Positions 22,372-34,300 of a DNA stretch of 64,000 nucleotides are shown one piece after another (positions within the stretch are counted from its first letter, which is position 1; every line of letters starts with the position of its first letter). The DNA is taken from assembly GCA_037903475.1 (NCBI GenBank), contig JBAJFG010000177.1:248001-312000 (forward strand). Reading direction: 5' to 3'. The translations under genes were made by a program, and so were the position numbers. The stretch is from Ancylostoma caninum (lineage: Eukaryota > Nematoda > Chromadorea > Rhabditida > Ancylostomatidae). Below the pieces are notes generated by a model. That model saw only the letters and a list, made by a program, of their open reading frames with translations. It was not told where the DNA came from and did no database searches.

Positions 22372-25300
22372 CTGCAGATAATTTGATTGTTCGTACTTTT
22401 TTATTCTCCTCTAATTACTTAATTAATTTCTAATTATTACTATATCCCACACTTTAGTGTACGTAAAACATAGCAGGAACAGTCTACGTAAAGTATAGCA
22501 GCAACCATAGGCAGCAGCAGAACAAACGTAGGAAGCACAAATGGAGAGTTCAAGATGAAATCCTACTATATTAAAAGATTTGGTCGCTAACGCTCGAAAG
22601 CGGTTCTGTTACTGCGCCTCGACTCTCAGCGCATTGTCGATACGCAGTGTTGTGATGAGTACTTTAAAAAAGGGGCCCCTGGCGTAAATTTCCACATTGT
22701 CCGCTTTTTCCGTCCTAGATCTTTATTCCTTGTTATAGGGTGACACCTCCCTAAGGGCCGGCGTAGGTTTTAGGTTACTTTGCACCTGGGATTATCGATT
22801 AGTTTATCGATTATATCGATCTTATTGATTTTCCGCTAATTTTGCCCCAGGCGTGGCGAAGACATGTCTACTGGGGTATGTCAATACGCTGAACACGAAT
22901 ATGACAACCGCTTCGTACGGCACTATCGATTTATCGACTTTATTGATTTTCCGCTAATTTTGCCTCAGGGACGATGAAGACATGGCTATTGGGGTATATC
23001 AGTACGCTGAACACGAATATGACAACCGTTCTGTACAGCACTATTGATTTATTTATTTTATTGATTCTTCGCTAGCTTTGCCCCGGGCGCGTTGAAGACA
23101 TGGTTACTGGGGTATGTCAATACGCTGAACACGAATATGACAACCGTTTTGTACAGCACTATCGACTGATCGATTTTATTGATTTTTCGCTATTTTTGCC
23201 AGGACCCGAGCAAAGCCGGGTACACGGTCTAGTAATAAAAATTCAAAAAAAATAATGGTGAAACTAAACAACTGGATTGAAAAAATCAAACAGATATAAG
23301 ATTTTTTTTAATCCAACAAGCCATTCTCAGGGGTGAGGGGGCTCCCTGCAAATCCGATTTGGAGCCTAATAATCCTAATAATGTCGATTAAGGTTACAAC
23401 AAAATCCTAGCACATGGTTTTGTTTCCTGACATGGTTTTGAAACGAAGTGGTAGCGAGCCGTGAGCAATTCGGTCGCACATTTTTCTTCCGCCGATTTTG
23501 CTCCCCAAAGCAACCATGGTCGTGACCACAGGTTGTTCTCTGACGACCAAGCGTTGAGAATAGTCGTGGAACCTAATCCGGGCCCAACCATTTGGACTTT
23601 GAGGGCAGGGATGGGGGCTCACTATGCTACAGTTTCAAAACATTTGATTTCAATCGACATAACAAGAAAGGTGCGGAAGTGAACACCCCACGATCTGACA
23701 GATGACCAGCGTCTCGCTGTGTCATCTTTTCTAACTTAATTTCTCGCCTCAAAACTACTCATTTCTACACCGCGTAACAGCTATCAATAGAGCTTGGTTC
23801 CTGTGCGATGAAAAGAAACGTGATTTCGTTTCGGTAGACACTTCCTCCCATCTCCAACGTTTTCTAAATCAAGTCTTCACACTAGGGAGATTGTGTCAGG
23901 AGTGTGGTGATGCTGTAAGAGTGTGATCCACTACAGTCTTCTCCAACCTAGTCAAGCACTAACATCAGAGTCCTGGTATTGTAATTTCGAGTTGATACCA
24001 GCAAATCTGCTATAGATGTGGTCGGCAGTGGTGAACAAAAACTGATTTCCCCCCTTTTCCAAAGTAACGTCAAGCCTCACTCTCCAAAATTCACACGACA
24101 AAACTGATGTAGTAAGGCATCAAGGCTCTCACTCATTGACCTCATTCCTCAGACCATTACCCACTGTATCTCTTTTTTCCGAGCTCCAGATGCAATCTTG
24201 CGACAGCAGCAGATTGCTGATCTGGAGCATGCTGAAGTCGCCTTCCAAAATTTTGCGGATCCTTGTGATCTCGGTTTCAGAAATGGAGGCATGCAATCCT
24301 CGTAGAATTGTCAGGGAGGATCTACTGACTTGAACGGTTGCTGAAGCGATGAAAAAATTGTGTTTGAGCCGAGTTAAAACGCTTTGAACTGGTGTGTCCA
24401 CTTCGGCAATTAATTTCGCAACAACCTAATACTTTCCAATTTTTCACGTATGCCTTAAGCAGCGTAATAAATTATTATTATATGCGCGTTGGCGAGTTGT
24501 TTGTTTAAATTAATCAGCGGCATCGTCGTCCTTGTTTGCCGCTGATTAATTTAAACAAATAACTCGCCAACGCACTGAGTAGCTAATCGCGACAAACTAG
24601 TGACTCAGCACACTGTTAGAATAATAGAGCTAGACAGTTATTTATCAATAGTATAGTTTTTTAACTCACTAAAAATTCCATTCCGATAAAGCTCTACTAG
24701 GCCATCAATCGCAGTCATCTGGTGGTACAGGTCGTCGTTGATCCACTTGTTCACTTGTCTCAAGGTACTATTGACGTGAAGTTGCTGAAATTTGCATGAA
24801 CACTAGTCATCTCCCCAGCACGGTATCTCTCGCCTTGTCACGACGCGGGAGTTGGTGGGATTAGTCAGGCGCTATCGCTCCTCTCATGCAGATGATGTTT
24901 GGGCCGACATCCACAAAAGCGCTTTCCTTCGATCTTTTGTGCAAGGCGAATTGGAGCCGACGAGGAATCGCCAGAAGAGAGGCCACCAGGCGCAGGATTC
25001 TCCACCACAACAACCATTATTTTAGATTCTTTAAAAATATGACTGTTAGCCCTGCGTACCCCCCCCCCCCTTCGCACAAATGACGACCGGGACAGAGTGG
25101 CAGGTGGGATGGGGTGGAGGGGAGAAGCGGACACTCGCAGTAGGTAACCGTCATCTTTCCATTGGCATGACCCTTGTAACGTACTAGGCAAGGACTCTGA
25201 ACTTTGAAGCGGCATTAGGCATCTTGTTCGATGGACTGCAGATCTCAAGATCGACAGTGTAGCAGTGTGCGAAACAAGGCGGGAAAAAGAGTGGAATGCG

Positions 25301-28300
25301 GGCATCTGTGAAGTGGGGTGCGGGCATTGAAATTTTACTTGATAGAGCGACGAGATTTTGTAGGCAGTGTCGCTTTTATCGTGTCACCATCCGTAACGAA
25401 TCGAGTAGCTTCAATGGGAGTTCCATCACACAGATTTGCTATTTTAGAGTTTAATATGCACATGCGTCAACGTCGGCTACCAGCGACTATGGAACTGGGG
25501 ACTTCTACGAATAACTTCATGGTCACTTGAAACAAAAGACAACGTAGTCGTTCTCAGAGATTTTAGTGCTAAAGTAGAAAATGGATACTACGGGAAGACC
25601 CTTGTTGAAAAGTATGGACATGGAGCTAAGAATGACAAACCAAAAGATGTGGATTTCACAGAGTTTACAAATTTTCATGCATCAAACGCGTTTCCCCGGA
25701 AATGACCCTCCGAGTGCCGAACGACAGAACCAGAAATGGGATTGACTTCATGCTCTATGAAAGGGCACAGAGTATCCCCATTGTTATTACGCTAGCATTC
25801 GTATTCAGGGTTGAGCGTTCGATGAGAATTTCCCGTGCGAGGAGGATCGCGTTGGAGGAGGGGGTGGGGCAAGCAGGGGGGAGGGGGGCGGCTTGACAAG
25901 TGAATGTAACGTGACTAGGGATATGCGTGACAGAAATTTCATTTTCATAGATCGCAGATCGTAACCTTCCCAAAAAAAGTCGTAAATCGTAAATCGTAAC
26001 TGAAGAAACTGGAAACCACTTGTAGGTTTCAAAAAAAATTGAGGAGTGATGGCATTGTGAACAAACCTTTTTTCATTATTTTTAAAAGCGATCCTGTTCT
26101 GAGCTAAATGTAAATCACTGAGCTTGAGAGAATTCTTTTTGTTCTGATAACTGTTTTTGCAACCACCGTGCTGGATGGTTCTACTCCCAGGACAATCAAA
26201 CATTGATGAGTTAGAGGATTGGTTCCAGGAAAGTTTAACGAGACGAAACGCTTATTCGGTGCATCAGATATCCCTGCAAGTCATTGAGCATATGAGCATT
26301 TTAATGCCATCGTGTTCCTAAAATCAAGCTAAATGTGATGCGCATACTAAAGGGGGTCATTTATCAGCTAGTTTAGTTGGCATTACCAATAGGTTCGTGT
26401 GAGCACCGCTACTGAAGGAAAAACCTACGCACTACAGACTGTCACAACTAACATGGAAAACAAAAAGTTTTTTTTTCATTTTTTTCATCATTTTTGACAT
26501 GTCCTCCAAGTGTGCCAACCTTGCTGACCGCGTTCGAGATTTCCACGTCAATCGAACATATGTGAGCCGCTGAGCACAAAGGTGCACTTTAAGTTTCGCG
26601 GTAACGGTTTCGCGGTTTGTAAACCACACATGTCAGGGATTCCCTTTACCGAGAACTTCGGAATTCTCAGCCTGTGGACAAGAGGCTTCATTCCGCAGCA
26701 GACGCTTGCTGAGGGTGTGGCATGGTTTTTTTCAGCACGGCAATACTTGTTCACTGCTGAGGAGTTCATTTTAACACAGTCCCGACAGTGCACTCAACCG
26801 GTTGACACGCATTGTGCGACGCGTGGGACCACGTGCAAAACCGATTGAGCACAAATGCATGCTTAGGGAACCGTCCGTGTCCCATGTGGCACACCATGCC
26901 GAAAGCATGAGATCGTGAATGTGTTAATGTGCAATCTTCACTCCTCTGCTCCGCTCTTCTAGCCTCCTAGCGAGCAAACTCGTACATTCCAATGTCCAAT
27001 CGAATTTGGCCCTCATAATAATGGTTTTTCAGCCGTTTTTTTCTTTCAGATTTCAAGCACAAAATCAAAATCAATACGTCCAGTAATACCAAATTCCGTT
27101 GATATCTCGATACCCATCATGAGGTTATACACTGCCTTTAATATAAGTCTAAAGTCAAGTATAAGTCTTTATAATAATAAGTCGCCGAAATTGAGGAAAG
27201 CTATCGCTGACGACTCCAAGAGCTTGTTGAGGGAACGTTATCTTCAGGTATATGTTTGTATGCTTCCGAAAATGTTCACCCAACCTGTTTTCATCATCTT
27301 ATCTGCACTGAGGGTGAAGATTTTTTCTGCAACATTGGCCATGTCATCGGGATGGACAATTCACATGATGCTCTCAGAAGAGGGAAAGCTGAATGGACAG
27401 CATTCTCAAAAACTGATGTTCTTTCCAAAAACAAGGAAACGCCTGCACGAAATAACTCAGTTCTCCCTCATCAACAGTAGCTCACATTAACATGCAACGC
27501 AAAGAAAATGAAAAGGCAGATGTTGGAATAGTCAACATGTAGCACAAAAGAACGGAGAAATAAGGGAATTTAGTCAACTCCAAGATATCGTCAGTTTGCT
27601 CTACAAGGGGAAAAAGGCATGACAGAAGATGTCATCAGAATGAAGGATAATCACTGGGCAGTGTTGGTACCATTGGTCTGCATTGGTACCCACGAGAAAC
27701 AAAACGGATATATATCATGACTTATAATAACGAGCTTACTTCGTCTGTCACGTGTGTGTGTGTGTCAGAAAGAAATTCCCAGATTGGCCAGTGATGGTGA
27801 TTAGGAGGTCAACAAGATGATAGGGACGGGTATGGTGAGGTTCAAAGAATGAAGAGAAGCTCTAAAGGATGGGGAAGTGGAGAGCGGTGAGTGCACCGCG
27901 GTGTGGAGGATGCGGCGGCGTCCAAAAGTGGGGAAACCCCTGGAGTCGGGTCTAACGGTGTGATAAGGCTGCGCCGGCGCCGAAAAGTGGGGAAACGCTT
28001 GGGGACGGGTCCAACGGCGTAATAACGGTGCGCCGGCGTCCAAAAGTGGGGAAGCGCCTGGAGTCGGGTCCAGCGATGTGATAAGGGTGCGCCGGCGTCT
28101 AAAAGTAGGGAAACGCCTGGAGTCGGGTCCAACGGTGTGATAAGGGTGCGCCGGCGTCCAAAAGTGGCGGCGTCCAAAAGTGGGGAAACGCCTAAAGTCG
28201 GGTCCAATGGTGTGATGAGGGTGCGCCGGCGTCCAAAAGTGGGGAAACGCCTGGAGTCGGGTCCAGCGATGTGATAAGGGTGCGCCGGCGTCCAAAAGTG

Positions 28301-31300
28301 GGAAACGCCTGGAGTCGGGTCCAACGGTGTGATAAGGGTGCGCCGGCGTCCAAAAGTGGGGAAACGCCTGGAGTCGGGTCCAGCGATGTGATAAGGGTGC
28401 GCCGGCGTCCAAAAGTGGGGAAACGCCTGGAGTCGGGTCCAACGGTGTGATAAGGGTGCGCCGGCGTCCAAAAGTGGGGAAACGCCTGGAGTCGGTCCAA
28501 CGGTGTGATAAGGGTGCGCCGGCGTCCAAAAGTGGGGAAACGCCTGGAGTCGGGTCCAACGGTGTGATAAGGGTGCGTCGGCGTCCAAAGGTGGGGAACG
28601 CCGGAGTCGCGTCCAACGGTGTGATAAGGGTGCGCCGGCGTCCAAAAGTGGGGAAACGCCTGGAGTCGGGTCCAACGGTGTGATAAGGGTGCGCCGGCGT
28701 CCAAAAGTGGGGAACGCCTGGAGTCGCGTCCAACGGTGTGATAAGGGTGCGCCGGCGTCCAAAAGTGGGGAAACGCCTGGAGTCGCGTCCAACGGTGTGA
28801 TAAGGGTGCGCCGGCGTCCAAAAGTGGGGAAACGCCTGGAGTCGGGTCCAGCGATGTGATAAGGGTGCGCCGGCGTCCAAAAGTGGGGAAACGCCTGGAG
28901 TCGGGTCCAACGGTGTGATAAGGGTGCGCCGGCGTCCAAAAGTAGGGAAACGCCTGGAGTCGGGTACAGCGATGTGATAACGGTGCGCCGGCGTCCAAAA
29001 GTGAGGAAACGCCTGGAGTCGGGTCCAGCGATGTGATAAGGGTGCGCCGGCGTCCAAAAGTGGGGAAACGCCTGGAGTCGCGTCCAACGGTGTGATAAGG
29101 GTGCGCCGGCGTCCAAAAGTGGGGAAACGCCTGGAGTCGGGTCCAACGGTGTGATAAGGGAGCGCCGGCGTCCAAAAGTGGCGGCGTCCAAAAGTGGGGA
29201 AACGCCTAAAGTCGGGTCCAATGGTGTGATAAGGGTGCGCCGGCGTCCAAAAGTAGGGAAACGCCTGGAGTCGGGTCAGCGATGTGATAAGGGTGCGCCG
29301 GCGTCCAAAAGTAGGGAAACGCCTGGAGTCGGGTCAGCGATGTGATAAGGGTGCGCCGGCGTCCAAAAGTGGGAAACGCCTGGAGTCGGGTCCAACGGTG
29401 TGATAAGGGTGCGCCGGCGTCCAAAAGTGGGGAAACGCCTGCAGTCGGGTCCAACGATGTGATAAGGGTGCGCCGGCGTCCAAGTATGGGGAAACGCTTG
29501 GAGTCGGGTCCAAAGGTATGATAAGGGTGCGCCGGCGTCCAAAAGTGGGGAAACGCCTGGAGTTGGGTCCAACGGTGTGATAAGGTGCGCCGGCGTCCAA
29601 AAGTGGGGAAACGCCTGGAGTCGGTCCAACGGTGTGATAAGGGTGCGCCGGCGTCCAAAAGTGGGGAAACGCCTGGAGTCGGGTCCAACGGTGTGATAAG
29701 GGTGCGCCGGCGTCCAAAAGTGGCGGCGTCCAAAAGTGGGGAAACGCCTAAGTCGGGTCCAATGGTGTGATGAGGGTGCGCCGGCGTCCAAAAGTGGGGA
29801 AACGCCTGGAGTCGGGTCCAGCGATGTGATAAGGGTGCGCCGGCGTCTAAAAGTAGGGAAACGCCTGGAGTCGGGTTCAGCGATGTGATAAGGGTGCGCC
29901 GGCGTCCAAAAGTGGGGAAACGCCTGGAGTCGCGTCCAACGGTGTGATAAGGGTGCGCCGGCGTCCAAAAGTGGGGAAACGCCTGGAGTCGGGTCCAACG
30001 GTGTGATAAGGGAGCGCCGGCGTCCAAAAGTGGCGGCGTCCAAGAGTGGGGAAACGCCTAAAGTCGGGTCCAGCGATGTGATAAGGGTGCGCCGGCGTCC
30101 AAAAGTAGGGAAACGCCTGGAGTCGGGTCCAACGGTGTGATAAGGGTGCGCCGGCGTCCAAAAGTGGGAAACGCCTGCGGGTCAGATGTGATAAGGGTGC
30201 GCCGGCGTCCAAAAGTGAGGAAACGCCTGGAGTCGGGTCCAGCGATGTGATAAGGGTGCGCCGGCGTCCAAAAGTGGGGAAACGCCTGGAGTCGGGTTCA
30301 ACGGTGTGATGAGGGTGCGCCGGCGTCCAAAAGTGGGGAAACGCCTGGAGTCGGGTCCAACGGTGTGATAAGGGTGCGCCGGCGTCCAAAAGTGGGGAAA
30401 CGCCTGGAGTCGGGTCCAACGGTGTGATAAGGGTGCGCCGGCGTCCAAAAGTGGGAAACGCCTGGAGTCGGGTCCAGCGATGTGATAAGGGTGCGCCGGC
30501 GTCTAAAAGTAGGGAAACGCCTGGAGTCGGGTCCAACGGTGTGATAAGGGTGCGCCGGCGTCCAAAAGTGGCGGCGTCCAAAAGTGGGGAAACGCCTAAA
30601 GTCGGGTCCAATGGTGTGATGAGGGTGCGCCGGCGTCCAAAAGTGGGGAAACGCCTGGAGTCGGGTCCAGCGATGTGATAAGGGTGCGCCGGCGTCTAAA
30701 AGTAGGGAAACGCCTGGAGTCGGGTTCAGCGATGTGATAAGGGTGCGCCGGCGTCCAAAAGTGGGGAAACGCCTGGAGTCGCGTCCAACGGTGTGATAAG
30801 GGTGCGCCGGCGTCCAAAAGTGGGGAAACGCCTGGAGTCGGGTCCAACGGTGTGATAAGGGACGCCGGCGTCCAAAAGTGGCGGCGTCCAAGAGTGGGGA
30901 AACGCCTAAAGTCGGGTCCAGCGATGTGATAAGGGTGCGCCGGCGTCCAAAAGTAGGGAAACGCCTGGAGTCGGGTCCAACGGTGTGATAAGGGTGCGCC
31001 GGCGTCCAAAAGTGGGGAAACGCCTAAAGTCGGGTCCAATGGTGTGATGAGGGTGCGCCGGCGTCCAAAAGTAGGGAAACGCCTGGAGTCGGGTCCAGCG
31101 ATGTGATAAGGGTGCGCCGGCGTCCAAAAGTGGGGAAACGCCTGGAGTCGGGTCCAACGGTGTGATAAGGGAGCGCCGGCGTCCAAAAGTGGCGGCGTCC
31201 AAAAGTGGGGAAACGCCTAAGTCGTCCAATGGTGTGATAAGGGTGCGCCGGCGTCCAAAAGTAGGGAAACGCCTGGAGTCGGGTACAGCGATGTGATAAG

Positions 31301-34300
31301 GGTGCGCCGGCGTCCAAAAGTGGGAAACGCCTGGAGTCGGGTACAGCGATGTGATAAGGGTGCGCCGGCGTCCAAAAGTGAGGAAACGCCTGGAGTCGGG
31401 TCCAGCGATGTGATAAGGGTGCGCCGGCGTCCAAAAGTGGGGAAACGCCTGGAGTCGGGTTCAGCGCCTGGAGTCGGGTGGTGTGATAAGGGTGCGCCGG
31501 CGTCCAAAAGTGGGAAACGCCTGGAGTCGGGTCCAATGTGATAAGGGTGCGCCGGCGTCCAAAAGTGAGGAAACGCTGGAGTCGGGTCCAGTGTGATAAG
31601 GGTGCGCCGGCGTCCAAAAGTGGGGAAACGCCTGTAGTCGGGTCCAGCGATGTGATAAGGGTGCGCCGGCGTCCAAAAAACGCCTGGAGTCGGGTCCAAC
31701 GGTGTGACGCCGGCGTCCATAAGTGGGAAAACGCCTGGAGTCGGGTCCAACGGTGTGATAAGGGAGCGCCGGCGTCCAAAAGTGGCGGCGTCCAAGAGTG
31801 GGGAAACGCCTGGGTCGGGTCCAGCGATGTGATAAGGGTGCGCCGGCGTCCAAAAGTAGGGAAACGCCTGGAGTCGGGTCCAACGGTGTGATAAGGGTGC
31901 GCCGGCGTCCAAAAGTGGGGAAACGCCTAAAGTCGGGTCCAATGGTGTGATGAGGGTGCGCCGGCGTCCAAAAGTAGGGAAACGCCTGGAGTCGGGTCCA
32001 GCGATGTGATAAGGGTGCGCCGGCGTCCAAAAGTGGGGAAACGCCTGGAGTCGGGTCCAACGGTGTGATAAGGGTGCGCCGGCGTCCAAAAGTGGGAAAA
32101 CGCCTGGAGTCGGGTCCAACGGTGTGATAAGGGTGCGCCGGCGTCCAAAAGTGGGGAAACGCCTGCAGTCGGGTCCAGCGATGTGATAAGGGTGCGCCGG
32201 CGTCCAAAAGTGGGGAAACGCCTGGAGTCGGGTCCAGCGGTGTGATAAGGGTGCGCCGGCGTCTAAAAGTGGGGAAACGCCTGGAGTCGGGTCCAACGGT
32301 GTGATAAGGGTGCGCCGGCGTCCAAAAGTGGGGAAACGCCTAAAGTCGGGTCCAATGGTGTGATGAGGGTGCGCCGGCTTCCACAAGTAATAGGAATTCG
32401 CTAGGCGGGTCTATTCCTGCATGAGGGGTACGCTTATCCTGTTTCGGCGGACCCTCCTACCTAAATCACCTAGATGTATATTGCTTTCTTTCTTATCCGT
32501 GTTCTCTTCCCATTCCGTTTGTGTCTGAGTGAACCGCTCCTTCCTTTCCGTTTATATACACCGGTGAACCCTTATCACTTAAATTACCACAACAACCAGT
32601 TGAGCCTGCATCATTTCAACATAACATTTGCACTGAATTGGTTACACTCAGTTCTTCACGGCCATATACTCCGCTCATATGGAAGAGCATAACTTCGTTC
32701 ATATGAGGGAAAGCTACCACTTACGGGATCAAGGGTTTTTCAGGAGAGCGATAGAACTGCGTGGAAGGATACAGACTTTATCAATCCATCCACACTTTTG
32801 TGTTTGCTTTCAAGGTGCAGTATGTGAGCGAAGCGAGCATCAATAGAAGTCTGGAAGTCCGGCGTTAGCCGGACGGCCAGACTGGTACATATATAAATCC
32901 AAATGGATCGACTTGCTGTGGAAGCTTGGAAGAACATGGACGCGACCTGCCCAGAGTAGACAGAAATGACATCGTTGCGGACTGCATCGGCAATAGGTGA
33001 CAATTAGGTGTAACCAGTGTAAGCAACTGGCCATCTTGTTTTCCTCAACACAATTTTGTATCAAATTCACCTCAACCAACAATGTGTCATGAATCGAAAA
33101 CAAGTTGTCAATATCAACTTTTTCTCCGCAGTTTGTAGTCAACAGGTTCAACATGGTCACAACCTGCAACATGCTCGGATTGAGGAAGAGCTTATTTTGA
33201 TATATGCAAACACAAACGAGAATTCTGCTTCGGAAATAACGCTTACATCTGTTCTATTCTGAAATGCTTGCAACTCAGGAGAGCTCTTCGCCATAACCCA
33301 TAGCTTGTCCCGACGAGTGCATTTCGCATCTGGATTCCCAATCTATGTAAAACTCATGGAATTCCTCCAAATATTCACCCTCCAGGAGCATAAACGCAAA
33401 TGGTCTGACACTTACATAGTCAGTGTCGTGGTCGACTGTGTGAATGGCGACTGGAACATACCCAGTTGGCCATCCTGGTTCGTCTGGATAATCGACGCCG
33501 GGAATGTTAGCCCCTTCGCTCGGGCTATACATTCCGAGAAGATTCGAAATGGCGGAAACAATTGTGCGATTTGAATCAGTAGAGCGGATATAAATCTGAA
33601 ACTGGATAATTTTCTTCTCTGTTTGATGAAATGCAATGACCACAGCAAACGGTTCCACTTTTTTGTTTGAATCGCAATGGATATATACACACTGCGTTTC
33701 ATAACTATATGACCACCCTATTTTTTGCAGTACTAGAAGATGCAGCCGAGAAAGACTTTTTCTGTCCCATCCGTCAGATTCAGAAATCTCTTATATAAAG
33801 AATGATAGCGTATTGATTCTCATTTTGCAGACGGTGAGGGTCCGTCTGTTTCTCTAACCTTTCATCATATGAAAAAGCGCATAGACAATGATGAAGAGTG
33901 GATGCGCAGGTTTGCGACGAGAACCGATTAATGGATAACGGCGAAACGAGAGTGCGCAGACAGCGCCCTGGGCTAGATCCTCGCGGGACCTGCGATTTCA
34001 TAACCGCCTCACACACTTCCAGTGGAGTCAAGAAATCTCTCATGACCAATTCGCTGCGGGACCCGCGTCTAGCAGTCTCACAGCCTCCGGATGAGATAAT
34101 GTTTACAAGAATATACGGAGCAGGATAACCACTCCGCAGGCATATTGTAGGGTGACACAAAGAATTGAGCGATATAGGCGTGCTGTTCCTCCGCTGACGG
34201 CGATGAGATTTCTGAACGGCATGAGAGGTTCCTAGGCGTAGTGCTCCGGTGGTGTCCGTCGCACCTTCTCACAACTGGCACATTCTTGTCCTAGCATCCG

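Noticed and set aside
27905..32385. CRISPR-like array
   Set aside because: There are no unique spacers, the whole 59-bp unit repeats, and the genome is eukaryotic.
27801..32386. Long minus-strand ORFs (up to 459 codons) in the 59-bp array as proline/histidine-rich repeat proteins
   Set aside because: They are the direct result of a stop-free tandem unit read in all three frames, lie in an intron of HAP-2 and show no start context or domain.
33275..33658. 127-codon minus ORF as a separate small gene
   Set aside because: It simply reads through HAP-2 exon 4, a 73-bp intron and exon 5; the splice sites and HAP-1 comparison show the true structure.
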